Notes under the pieces: generated by a model
What the model saw: the letters and a program-made list of their open reading frames with translations, nothing else
Database searches by the model: none
Told to the model about the DNA's origin: nothing
Assembly (NCBI GenBank): GCA_963691705.1
Contig: OY829538.1
Span: 17,262,443-17,326,442 of the forward strand
Reading direction: 5' to 3'
DNA length: 64,000 bases
From: Viola odorata
Lineage: Eukaryota; Streptophyta; Magnoliopsida; Malpighiales; Violaceae
In this document: in pieces, positions 21,719 to 32,094 of the stretch
How the letters are laid out: each line of letters opens with the position of its first letter
Numbering within the stretch: position 1 is the first letter of the stretch
Translations under genes and position numbers: made by a program

Positions 21719-23178
21719 TAGAGCATTTTATGTCCATAATTCTTCCCTCTTTTGTAGCCCTTTTTGGATCTTGATGCTACTGATTAGCCTCTATTTCTTT
21801 ACTTATCGCAGATTCAGGCTTTAGGAGAGGAAATTCCAGAAAGATGCATTATTTACCGGATTTTGGATTGTTTCGAGCGTCTAGCCCAAGCCGTTGATCG
21901 CTCGCTGGGTAGCTGCAGAAAATGGAAAGTTCGGAAAAGGAAAATTAATAAATCCGACTTATTCTCCGACTTCCCCTCCGTGTTTCCAGCTCAGCAGAGG
22001 CATAATTAAGGAAACCTAGTTCTATTAGACTTAGGACTTTATTTATTTATTTATTTATTTTAGGAAACCTAGTTCTATTAGACTTAGGATTTCTATTTTC
22101 TATTTTCTATAAATACTTTTAGTTAATTAGGGTTTCATAACTCCGACCACCACGTCCTCCTTTTGGAGAGAGCAGCCGCTCTTCTTCTTCTTCCGCCCCT
22201 TTGCTCTCTTCTTCTTCTTCCACTTTTCTTCTCCCATACTTTTTCCAGTAGCTTTGTAATAAACCGGAGCTTTGCTCCGGCCGGTAATAATCAGGATTTA
22301 TTTCTTCTTCATCTCTCTTATTTAATTATGCAATTTAGTTATTTATTTGTTTTTATTATTGGTATGAGCAGCTAAGTCTCTCCGTTCTTGGTAGGAATCA
22401 TCGAAGGTTGCTTAGGAAAGCCATGAGGTCGAATTGATATTAATATACCACTGGTTTGTATTTATTTATTTAACGAATTCTTGTAAAATCTACTAGGGTT
22501 GTTTCTAGTCTAGCCAACTAGCTGCTAGACCTAGCCGATTAAAGTCATCTCTGTTGTTATAACTAACGCGAAGCTGCAGGGTAAAGTAGACAACCATACT
22601 GGTCCTGACTGGAAACCTGGTATCCCCCAGTTGGGTTAAACGAGTAATTAGGGTAGTGCCTCGAGCGTACTGGGTGTCTCGCCCTAGATGTGTCTTACCT
22701 CCTCTTCATGGGCATCCGAGTGTTGTCTCCATAAGCGTACCTTGGAGGACGGCGGACTGTCAAGGTTATCCCATAAGCGTACCATGGGGTAGCTTCTATT
22801 ACGAAGGTAAGCAGGGGGCCTAAGCGTACCTGGTCCCTATAGCGCGTCTACCAGCCAGGGGTAGAAGATCCTTGCACCGATGACTGGCCAACCATAAATG
22901 CAACCGGAGATAGATTTCTACCAAGGACCCCTTCTCTATTGATTTCTTACTTATTTTATTACTGTTTGTTATTACTTTCTTAGTTTATAATTAGATTAAT
23001 CAACACTCTCAAAACCCCCCACTTGTTACTGTTTCGGTGTGTTTGCCCTAGTCACACACGAAAGTCAGTGTCTACCCTTAGTCCCTGTGTTCGACCCTGC
23101 TGCCGCTATATACAATTTATTGTGCATTTGATAGCAGGTTTTTATTATTATTTTTGCATGTGCTTCGACAACACATCA
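21716..23178 (+). repeat. 5' LTR of element G
   Basis: It runs from TGATAGAGC to ACACATCA, with TGAT/ATCA inverted ends. A (ttta)n stretch lies near 22037 and a TATA box, ctataaata, near 22108. Three copies of a CATAAGCGTACCTTGG-like word lie at 22729, 22771 and 22819. The leucine-rich ORF at 22163 is only a translation of a CTT-rich stretch. Confidence 0.92.
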
Positions 23179-23181
23179 AAA

Positions 23182-23199
23182 TGGCGCCGTTGCCAGGGA
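23182..23199 (+). promoter_or_regulatory. Primer-binding site of element G (tRNA-Asp type)
   Basis: TGGCGCCGTTGCCAGGGA begins 4 bp after the LTR end and differs by one base from the usual Athila site TGGCGCCGTTGCCGGGGA. Confidence 0.85.
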
Positions 23200-23246
23200 C
23201 TAACGGTACTGATTTCTTTCTTTTGTTTGTGTGAGCACGACATTTA

Positions 23247-23579
23247 GACCGCTTGAGCTCGAGATCACCAGAACAGAGAGCAGACTCAGAAGACAGGCTA
23301 GGAAACCATCCACTGACACCGGAGAATTTTCTACCCCAGTCCTCAAAAGAACCCTCTCTGCCCTAGACAATGTCGAACTCCTTTCTGCGTCCAGACCTAG
23401 ACGCTGAAAACATCATCACCACCCCCCCCAAATTCCCCAACATGGCCAACGCCGAAGACATTCGTGCTGTTTCTATAGAACGACAGCTCGCCACCATCAC
23501 TGGTATGGTTCGGGTTGCTGCTGGAAACCCTATCCACAGAAATGAAGGAGATACAGAACCAAAGATGCCTGCCACCTGA
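23247..23579 (+). pseudogene. gag: Element G gag, N-terminal remnants
   Basis: The frame near 23250 reads RPLELEITRTESRLRRQAR, matching the Athila gag start in J (TKIEREFRRQ). A second piece (23430-23510) reads RQLATITGMVRVAAGNP, matching QLTAITGMLQNMVSG in J. The capsid core between them is deleted, the start codon is not evident, and the second piece is out of frame with the long ORF that follows. Confidence 0.6.
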
Positions 23580-25302
23580 ACCAGAACTCAACCCACAATA
23601 TACTGTCTGCGCCATGACACTCCGAAGTGGTACAGAAATACCTGATCGTGAGCCGCTTGCCCGAGAAGCTGAACTCCTTGACTCCATACCTGTGGTTGAA
23701 GATGTCGAGGTCACGACCGAAAAAGAAAAGAAGGTTTATACCTCTAGAAAGCCAGGTACACCTATAAAGGTTGACGAGAACTCTGAATTCTCTGAAGACT
23801 ACATCATTAAGGTACTTGAATCTCCGTTTCCACACAGGTTAGTCAAAAAGAAAAAGGATGGGGAGGATCGTGAAATTTTTGACATGTTTAGTAAAGTCCA
23901 AGTCAATATTCCTTTGCTGCAGGCTATTAAAAACATTCCTCGCTATGCTAATTTTTTGAAAAATTGGTGTGCTAACAAATGTAACATGGTAGGTGTGAAA
24001 CAAATTAGCATAGGTGGGAATGCCTCAGCCACGATCCAACGAAAGCTTCCACCCAAGTGCAAGGACAAAGGTATGTTCTCCCTTCCATGTAAAATCGGTA
24101 CTATTGACATTGGTAGAGCTATGTGTGATTCTGGTGTAGGTATCAACGTCTTGCCCTTGACGATATACAACAGTCTTGACCTTGGACCTCTCTGCCCTAC
24201 CAAGACCACGATCCAACTAGCGGACCGATCTGTTATCCTACCCGAGGGTGTTATTGAAGATGTCTTGGTCCAAGTTGGGGATTTCATCTATCCAGCTGAC
24301 TTTTACGTGATCGATATAGAAGACGACCAATCCGTCAAGGCCTCGAACATACTTCTTGGGCGACCCTTCCTCCGCACCGCAAGAGCAAAGATTGATGTCC
24401 ACGATGCCTCCATCACTATTGAATTTGACGGCAAAACTATCAAGTTCAATATGCCTGATGATATGAGACACCCCACCAATTTTTCTAGCGTAAACTGTGT
24501 TAATACGATTGCCTCTGTTGCTACTAATATTTCTGAACTTACTACTGATGATTCTTTGCAGCTTGCCTTAGACAGGAGTATCCCACCCGCAGCACTGGAC
24601 CCCTTGGCCTTGACACTTGCGACTCCACTTGAGTTGCATGAAGTCGTCACTGATTTGGAAGAGCATTATGTCACCCCTTCTCCTTCTGTTATTTCCTCTC
24701 TTCCAACTGATCATGCTAAACTCCCATCTCTTTTGCAGGATCCAAAGTCGGAGTTGAACAGCTTGCCCTCAGCCCTCAAGTACACCTACCTTGGAGAGCA
24801 TGATACATTCCCGATGATCATCTCTAGCGAGCTCGATCCTGCTGCGGAGCGCGAACTGGTGTCCACACTCAAAGGATACCGCGAGGCCCTTGGGTGGACG
24901 GACATCGACGTCAAGCAGCTTGCCCCAGCCCTTTGCATTCCGCAATCAGCTCCAATACCCTTCGTACCCACTCCCGCTGTCCCTGACACCATGGCAGTAA
25001 CTCCAATCGTCACCACAACTGCTCCCATCGCCACAATGGCCCCTGCCCCTACTGTTGCCACCACTACCGCGACCAGCAAGGGTAAGACACAGAATGCCCA
25101 CCTAGCTTTGTGGACTGCCAACGACACGGCCAACACAGTAGCTTATCACGATAAGTTGCTCTATCCTAAGACCTTTGAAACTGGACAGAAAGTTATACTT
25201 TACAATTCTCATCTTAGGCTCTTTTCCAGCAAATCGCAGTCTCGGTGGACCGGCCCTTACCTTGTCACACAGGTGTATGATCCTGGTGTAGTTGCTATCT
25301 AG
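23515..25302 (+). CDS. Element G fused gag tail / protease / integrase tail ORF
   Basis: 595 codons without a stop; the nominal start is a CTG, and no ATG start is clear. Residues 29-39 hold the Athila CAMTLRSGTE motif. Residues 95-160 hold the gag-protease joint. The protease active site is CDSGVGINVLP with Asp 205 (D-S-G), and LLGRPFLRTARAKIDV lies at 280-295. Residues 415-475 match the start of RT. A Pro/Thr/Ala-rich linker at 476-522 replaces RT, RNase H and the integrase core. Residues 545-595 are the integrase tail (TGQKVILYNSHLRLF, SRWTGPYLV). The TAG at 25300 cuts the last 30 or so integrase residues, which continue in frame. Confidence 0.85.
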   Translation: MLLETLSTEMKEIQNQRCLPPEPELNPQYTVCAMTLRSGTEIPDREPLAREAELLDSIPVVEDVEVTTEKEKKVYTSRKPGTPIKVDENSEFSEDYIIKVLESPFPHRLVKKKKDGEDREIFDMFSKVQVNIPLLQAIKNIPRYANFLKNWCANKCNMVGVKQISIGGNASATIQRKLPPKCKDKGMFSLPCKIGTIDIGRAMCDSGVGINVLPLTIYNSLDLGPLCPTKTTIQLADRSVILPEGVIEDVLVQVGDFIYPADFYVIDIEDDQSVKASNILLGRPFLRTARAKIDVHDASITIEFDGKTIKFNMPDDMRHPTNFSSVNCVNTIASVATNISELTTDDSLQLALDRSIPPAALDPLALTLATPLELHEVVTDLEEHYVTPSPSVISSLPTDHAKLPSLLQDPKSELNSLPSALKYTYLGEHDTFPMIISSELDPAAERELVSTLKGYREALGWTDIDVKQLAPALCIPQSAPIPFVPTPAVPDTMAVTPIVTTTAPIATMAPAPTVATTTATSKGKTQNAHLALWTANDTANTVAYHDKLLYPKTFETGQKVILYNSHLRLFSSKSQSRWTGPYLVTQVYDPGVVAI

Positions 25303-26790
25303 AGTATGGACACAGGCATCATTTTTCACGTGCATGACCATAGATTGGAGCTATTCCACGAGGGTTTCCATCCCCCATGGCGGACCCACCTGACCCGAAC
25401 TGATCAGTGCAGCCAACGTCTAGGCCTAGACGTTAACCGAGGCACTTCATGGGAGGCAACCCACCTTTCTTCCATCTCTTCTCTTTAATTTAGCTTTATT
25501 ATTATTTTCTTTTCATATGCCCTTGTTTGAGTTCCCTCTTCTCATTGAGGACAATGCGTTGCTTTAGTGTGGGGAGGGACACTTATGTGTTTGTTTGTGT
25601 GTTTATTTTGGGCAATCTTTTCTATTTTTTAGGATTTTGTGAACTTTGGTTTTCTTAATTACCTTTTGCTAAGCTTACACTACCCCGGTTTTTAAAACTC
25701 ACTTTTGATGGAATGCACAGAGTAGGCCCACTTCACACAGAATTTTCACCCACTGCACCAAAACCACTTGCACACCATACTTCCTGTTAGCTCTTATGAC
25801 TACGTCTTGCCCTAGCTGCTTGCAATCAATGTATTTTTCTCCCGTGAGTGTTTTGAGCTTCCATGCCGCATTTTATTTCTGAGTGGATGCACGATTTGTG
25901 TGCTGGCCGAATTTGCATGAGACCCCTTGGGTATAGACATGATTAGACATGGGAAAGCGATGATATGATTAGGAACTTTGCATTTTCTTTGTTATCTTTT
26001 TTCTTGCTTTTTATCTCCTTACCCATACTGCTCACCCCTTTCTTTCACCATCCTTCTAACTGCTTGAGCCATTCCTTTCTTTTCTTAGCAGGTGAGAGAT
26101 GCATCTAGCAGTGGTAAGGTGGGATAGAGAAAATCAACATCTTCGATGTGGGGGTATTGAGCTACTTGACCGAGACACTGAGAGAGGATCAGAAGCTGAA
26201 AATAGAAAAAAGTTGCAGAGATTTGAGCTATGAATGTTTAACTGCTACATCGAGATGTTGAAAGCAGTTATATGGCAACTACCACAGAGCGCATCAGAGA
26301 GACAAAAGCTCTAGTGTGGGGATTCCTGAAGACTCGACTTAGATATTCAAAAGCAAATCAAAGCATTCTAGTAAGCAATATGGAGATCAACTGCTAGGCC
26401 GAGCCGTTCACATCATGTACGTACTGAAGATCAGACACCCAAGGAAAATTTTGATGCTCCAGTTCAATAATTCAGAATATCATGTACGCTCCCTTTTGCT
26501 CAAAATCAAAATAAAAAGAAAAAAAACAAAAGAAAAAAATTGAATAAAATGTTTGAGCAAGAGAGGAGTGCAAATCAGAACTGGAGCAGAGCACCTCAAA
26601 GATCAGAAGACCGATGGCACTTTCCACAGAAGACACCCTCACTCTCCTTCAGCGTTCTCAGTCTTGCCAGCGCCATTGCCACCAGGGGGCTCTCTCACCA
26701 ACTTGCATTTTTCCAGCTAAGAAACTTCTATCCTTCCTTCTCTCTACTGTGAACCCCCTTCTGCAACATCTTTTTTTTTTGGCTTTGCCC

Positions 26791-27030
26791 TTGCAAAGTC
26801 TCTATGATCATATGATTGCCCATGCGTATGTTCTTTGTACTCGGGTCGTTATTGCAAATTTAGTTTTGTGCATGATCATTAGCATTGATGAGTGATAAAC
26901 ACCTAACTCTGTTTCTGAGCGTGAGTGATAAACACCATATCTTGTGAGGATTGCTTGCAGCAGGCTGATGTAGGAAAGCTACTCTTCTGGTTTCATTGTT
27001 CCTTAAGAGTAGTGCAGAGTTCATCTAGGA
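26791..27030 (+). ncRNA. Conserved 3'-UTR module, copy in element G
   Basis: About 240 bp aligning with 32095-32335 (F) and 62079-62315 (J). Landmarks are ttgcaaagtc, actcggg, ctgtttctgagcgtgag, aaacacc and gtgaggattgct. The hairpin stem ctactctt (26979-26986) pairs perfectly with aagagtag (27005-27012) across an 18-base loop, then tgcag. The call as a structured RNA is my inference. Confidence 0.6.
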
Positions 27031-27138
27031 AGGAGGGTGGCGTACTGCTTGGTCGAGGCGTAAGTGGTGGCGTAAGTAACTCTGTGCATTGTGGATTGAG
27101 GCTGTGTGTTTCTGATGAGGTGATGCTTTCTGATTTTA

Positions 27139-27156
27139 ATGCTCGAGGGCGAGCAT
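27139..27156 (+). other. Hairpin upstream of the polypurine tract, element G
   Basis: atgctcg and cgagcat form a perfect 7-bp stem around aggg, just before the purine tract. Element K has the same structure with one compensating base pair (49391-49408). Confidence 0.65.
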
Positions 27157-27161
27157 CAGGG

Positions 27162-27176
27162 TAGTGTGGGGATGTT
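27162..27176 (+). promoter_or_regulatory. Polypurine tract of element G
   Basis: tagtgtggggatgtt directly precedes the 3' LTR. It matches the tract of element K (tagtgtgggggatt). Confidence 0.7.
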
Positions 27177-28638
27177 TGATAGAGCGTTTTATGTCCATAA
27201 TTCTTCCCTCTTTTGTAGCCCTTTTTGGATCTTGATGCTACTGATTAGCCTCTATTTCTTTACTTATCGCAGATTCAGGCTTTAGGAGAGGAAATTCCAA
27301 AAAGATGCATTATTTACCGGATTTTGGATTGTTTCGAGTGTCTAGGCCAAGTCGTTGATCGTTCGCTGGGTAGTTGCAGAAAATGGAAAGTTCGGAAAAG
27401 GAAAATTAATAAATCCGACTTATTCTTCGACTTCCCCTCCGTGTTTCCAGCTCAGCAGAGGCATAATTAAGGAGACCTAGTTCTATTAGACTTAGGACTT
27501 TATTTATTTATTTATTTATTTTAGGAAACCTAGTTCTATTAGACTTAGGATTTCTATTTTCTATTTTCTATAAATACTTTTAGTTAATTAGGGTTTCATA
27601 ACTCCGACCACCACGTCCTCCTTTTGGAGAGAGCAGCCGCTCTTCTTCTTCTTCCGCCCCTTTGCTCTCTTCTTCTTCTTCCACCTTTCTTCTCCCATAC
27701 TTTTTCCAGTAGCTTTGTAATAAACCGGAGCTTTGCTCCGGCCGGTAATAATCAGGATTTATTTCTTCTTCATCTCTCTTATTTAATTATGCAATTTAGT
27801 TATTTATTTGTTTTTATTATTGGTATGAGCAGCTAAGTCTCTCCGTTCTTGGTAGGAATCATCGAAGGTTGCTTAGGAAAGCCATGAGGTCGAATTGATA
27901 TTAATATACCACTGGTTTGTATTTATTTATTTAACGAATTCTTGTAAAATCTACTAGGGTTGTTTCTAGTCTAGCCAACTAGCTGCTAGACCTAGCCGAT
28001 TAAAGTCATCTCTGTTGTTATAACTAACGCGAAGCTGCAGGGTAAAGTAGACAACCATACTGGTCCTGACTGGAAACCTGGTATCCCCCAGTTGGGTTAA
28101 ACGAGTAATTAGGGTAGTGCCTCGAGCGTACTGGGTGTCTCGCCCTAGATGTGTCTTACCTCCTCTTCATGGGCATCCGAGTGTTGTCTCCATAAGCGTA
28201 CCTTGGAGGACGGCGGACTGTCAAGGTTATCCCATAAGCGTACCTTGGGGTAGCTTCTATTACGAAGGTAAGCAGGGGGCCTAAGCGTACCTAGTCCCTA
28301 TAGCGCATCTACCAGCCAGAGGTAGAAGATCCTTGCACCGATGACTGGCCAACCATAAATACAACCGTAGATAGATTTCTACCAAGGACCCTTTCTCTAT
28401 TGATTTCTTACTTATTTTATTACTGTTTGTTATTACTTTCTTAGTTTATAATTAGATTAATCAACACTCTAAAAAACCCCCACTTGTTACTGTTTCGGTG
28501 TGTTTGCCCTAGTCACACACGAAAGTTAGTGTCTACCCTTAGTCCCTGTGTTCGACCCTGCTGCCGCTATATACAATTTATTGTGCATTTGATAGCAGGT
28601 TTTTATTATTATTTTTGCATGTGCTTCGACAACACATC
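27177..28638 (+). repeat. 3' LTR of element G
   Basis: It is nearly identical to 21716-23178 throughout, but the final A of ACATCA is missing: the sequence goes from acatc straight into ctaagaaag of the RT of element F. Deletion or imprecise repair at this edge is likely. Confidence 0.92.
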
Positions 28639-29475
28639 CTAAGAAAGGTCTTTGAAAGATTGCGGCAATTTCAATTACGTTTGAATCCCGCCAAGTGCAC
28701 TTTCAGAGTAATATCTGGGAAATTGCTAGGATTCATCGTTAGCAACAGAGGCATCGAGGTAGACCCTGATAAGGTAAAATCTATCCAAGGGTTGCCCTCA
28801 CCCAGGACTGAAAAAGAGGTACGAAACTTCTTAGGGTGCATCAACTACATAGCTCGCTTTATCAGCCAATTAACACTCACCTGCGAGCCAATGTTTAAGA
28901 TGTTGAGAAAGAATAGAGAGGTCAAATGGGATGAGGATTGTCAGAGAGATTTCGAGAAAATCAAGATATATCTACAAAATCCACCAGTATTGGTCTCTCC
29001 GACGCCAGGACGCCCTTTACTTATCTACTTGACAGTCACAGTCAGCGCTATGGGGTGCGTTTTAGGACAGCACGATGAGTCCAGAAGACGCGAGCAAGCT
29101 ATCTACTATTTGAGCAAGAAGTTTAACGAATGTGAGAGGCGCTATTCTGCATTGGAACAGACTTTTTGTGCCTTAGCATGGAGTGCTCGAAGACTCAGAT
29201 AGTATATGCTATACTATACGACATGGTTGATCTCCCGCATGGATCCTTTGAAATACATCTTTGAGAAACCGTACTTATCAAGCCGAATTTGTAGATGGCA
29301 AGTCTTGTTGGCGGAATACGAGATTGTATATGTGACACAAAAGGCGGTCAAGGTGAGCGCTCTCGCCGATCACTTGGCCGATAATGCCAGGGCTGAGTAC
29401 GAGCCTTTAAAGTTTGACTTTCCCAATGAGGATATCATAGTAATTGAGGAGGAAATCGTGGAAGATTTAAAAGAA
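28639..29475 (+). pseudogene. pol: Element F end of reverse transcriptase and RNase H
   Basis: The frame begins within RT just after the catalytic aspartates: LRKVFERLRQFQLRLNPAKC, LGFIVSNRGIEVDPDKVKSI and FLGCINYIARF. The first RNase H follows with MGCVLGQHD, IYYLSKKFNECERRYSALEQ and LAWSARRLR. TAG at 29200 replaces the Gln of the usual RLRQYM. The frame continues to 29817. Palm motifs, fingers and protease are absent, removed together with the end of gag where element G now sits. These blocks are typical of Ogre/Tat pol. Confidence 0.85.
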
Positions 29476-29930
29476 GGTGATTGGTGGACCATGTTCTTTG
29501 ATGGTACAGTGAACCTCTCGGGAAAAGGAATAGGGGTCGTGGTCATAGCCCTAGATGGCCGTCAATTCCCCGTAGCGTGCAAGCTGAATTTCTCATGCAC
29601 CAACAACATCACCGAATACAAAGCATGTGTTAATGGCTTGATAGCGGCAATTGACCTAAAGGTGAAAAAGTTAAAAATCTTCGAGGACTCGGCGCTCGTC
29701 ATCTATCAAGCTCAAGACTTATGGCAAACTCGGGATTCCAAACTAATACCTTATCAAAAGTTGCTCACCCAACTCATGGAAGAATTTGAAGAAACCAAGT
29801 TCGATCGAATCGATTGAGACAAGAACCGCTTCGCAGACGCATTAGCCACTTTGGCCTCAATGTTCAAGTTAGAATGTGGAATCATGCTTCTACCATTAAA
29901 AATGGAAGTAAAGGAAATGCCGGCGTATTG
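29476..29930 (+). pseudogene. pol: Element F second (archaeal-type) RNase H
   Basis: WWTMFFDGTVNLSGKGIGVV opens the domain with its first catalytic Asp near 29500. NNITEYKACVNGLIAAID and ALVIYQAQ follow, and RFADALATLASMFK closes it. A second RNase H placed between the first and integrase is a Tat-clade hallmark. A TGA at 29815 interrupts it. The QAQDLWQTRDSKLIPY block is well kept. Confidence 0.83.
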
Positions 29931-30341
29931 CGCTATATTGGAAGATGAACCTAACGGGAAACCATGGTTACACGATTTAGTACGATTTATCAAAAATTGG
30001 GAATACCCTCCAGAGGCAAGCTAAAGTAGTAAAAAGACCCTTCAGCATTTGGCTTGGGATTACTATCTTGACGGTGAGCTTTTGTATAAAAGAAGGACGG
30101 ATGGGGCCTTACTTCGTTGTGTCACCATTTTCGAAGCCAGAAGGATTATCGCGGCAATTCACGATGGGGTTTGTTCCACGCACGCTAGTGGCCACATGAT
30201 GGCAAGACAGATAATGAGACGGGGTTACTTTTGGCTCACCATTGAATGGGATTGCATCGACTACTTTCGCTTACCAATATGGATGGGGATGATCTACCAA
30301 GACCAGTGAATGCAGATGTTGTTAAGATGTACTTCACTTAA
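29931..30341 (+). pseudogene. pol: Element F integrase: zinc finger joined to C-terminus
   Basis: After TAA 30022 the frame gives YLDGELLYKRRTDGALLRC and a partial zinc finger (IIAAIHDGVCSTHASGHMMA), up to WDCIDYF near 30270. It then jumps, with a frame change, to NMDGDDLPRPVNADVVKMYF and the stop TAA at 30339, the normal end of Ogre/Tat integrase. The Cys pair, the whole D,D-35-E core and most of the C-terminal domain are deleted. No active integrase can come from this copy. Confidence 0.8.
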
Positions 30342-30910
30342 GAACCTACGGATCATGCAAAGAAAAGACATAGGGTTCCTCATGACAAAATCACTTGATA
30401 TGTATCCTGAATTAATAAAAGAAGAATTTTTGTGTGTTTAAAGTTTTAAATTTTTAAAGTAACAAAAGGAAGCATAGTGTCAGCAGCGCTAGGGAATATT
30501 TCAGTTATAAGAAACTATGTTTAAACTAACGCCCGCTAATCCAATGCTAAAGTTTTGCAGTCCCAAGATAATCGGCAGGGACCCAAATTCTGTCATCTCT
30601 AAAGCGGTCGATTATCCATCTGCACAATCTGGATTAATCCAACAACTTTTAATTGAGATGGATCCGCACGAAAGGATGATTCATAACCAGAGAGTCGTTG
30701 TCCGAACACTAAGAAGATCATCTGAGCCTGGAACACTGTTCGAGAACTCAATGGACACCCTTCGAGGCGTCACGATACGACACGCCCGAACTATCAAAGA
30801 TGTCGGCAACAATACCTAGGTAGGGCTGGTCTTGTCCAGAACTGCGAGCGCTACCCACACCCAGACATGAATTTACGCTTCTCTCCCACCATCAGGTAAG
30901 TTGTCATTTA

Positions 30911-31016
30911 CGTTTCCACAATCTAATTTTTCGCAATTTAACTTTCCGCAATTTACGTTTTTGCAATTTAAATTTCCGCACTTTACATTTCCACAATTTA
31001 CGTTCCTATATTAGTA
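30911..31016 (+). repeat. Short AT-rich repeats 'tttccgcaatttacg'
   Basis: About six imperfect units of 17-19 bp such as tttccgcaatttacg and ttttgcaatttaaa. Confidence 0.7.
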
Positions 31017-31707
31017 TGTACATACGCATGTGTATGCGCGTCATGTTTGTAAACTTTCTAAGCTTTTATCAAAAACAATGTTGCTTCACAAAAAAAAAAA
31101 AAACAAACAGAAAGAAAAGCAAAAATCCTACGTTTTCGAAACCTTCCCTATGTCAAACATGTCTATCACTTTATCACAGTTGATAAACTTGTTCATTCAT
31201 TAGAAATTATATGGCGTACATGGTCTCGTTTGTTAGCTCTTATATCCATGACATGATTTAGGCGTAAGCAGTCGCAAACACATCCCTATGAGTATTTCGG
31301 GCCTTCACGCCTTATTTCCTTCATAAGTGCAAATGCTAAACTAGGTGCTAGTCAAATTTGCATAATATCAAGGGTACATACACCACCAGATATGGGATAA
31401 CAGTAAGATGATATTGAACTTTTCTCTTTCTTCCCTTTTTTATTTATTTCTTTAGCAAAAACATACACCATTTTACATTTTACCACTTAAAATCCTTCTT
31501 CCATAATGAATAGTGCTCAATCGAGGTAACCGACCAATGCACCAGAAGCACATTTCCCACGAATCGACAAGATGAAAAAGAAACCCTCGAAGGTTGACAG
31601 TCTACAATGATTCGCGGAAAAGCGGCAAAGATTGAAGGCCGCTACCAAAAAAAAAATCAAATTAGAGGAAGTCGTACTTGCTTCGCTTGCTGTTTATATT
31701 TGCATTT

Positions 31708-31828
31708 AAGAAAAGAAAAAGAAAAAAAAAGGAAAAAAGAAGAAAAAAAAAAGAAAAAAAAAGGAATAAAGAAAGGAAATAAAGGAAAAAAGAAGAAAAA
31801 GGAAAAAGGAAAAGAAAAAAAGGGTGTT
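31708..31828 (+). repeat. Homopurine (A/G) tract, about 120 bp
   Basis: Almost only A and G on the plus strand (agaaaaaga, aaggaaaa), with two T. It could form triplex DNA. The Lys/Glu ORF across it is not a gene. Confidence 0.85.
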
Positions 31829-32094
31829 TCAAAGAACACAAGTCAATAAAAGCAGAAGCAAGTACGAAAAAAATCAGAATTGATCAAGATGATCAACATG
31901 AAGAGCGTTCCCAGCAAAAGATGAAGAAACTAGTGTACTCCGCTTTCACCATGATCAAATCATTAAGCATCGTTCACCGCAATGTTTCCTCGACACAATC
32001 AATCGTCGAGCCCAAATTCATTAAAACCCTTCTCCAAAAAAAAACAAACATAACAAACTTTCCCTTTTTCACAAAATCTCTCATTTCCTATCTC

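Larger units (their letters stand above)
25303..27176 (+). other. 3' UTR of element G
   Basis: After the decayed integrase end come 'catgggaggcaaccc' and 'cattgaggacaatgcg', words common after Athila integrase. A purine-rich stretch lies near 26505-26545, the conserved module at 26791-27030, a 7-bp-stem hairpin at 27139-27156 and the G-rich tract before the LTR. I see no ORF with a known product. Confidence 0.7.
21716..28638 (+). mobile_element. Element G: non-autonomous Athila-like element
   Basis: Two LTRs of 1463 and 1462 bp differ by roughly 20 positions by eye. Between them are a tRNA-Asp-type primer site, a broken gag start, one 595-codon ORF joining gag tail, protease, start of RT and the integrase tail, and a 1.9-kb 3' UTR. 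RT, RNase H and the integrase core are absent, so it must borrow them. The left flank is aagca and the right flank ctaag, so no target duplication is seen. Confidence 0.88.

Noticed and set aside
22163..22375. Leucine/serine-rich 70-codon ORF, present twice (also 27624)
   Set aside because: It translates a CTT/TTC-rich stretch of the two LTRs of G; its duplication reflects the LTR pair, not a gene.
31607..31849. Lys/Glu-rich ORF
   Set aside because: A translation of the homopurine tract, with no domain.
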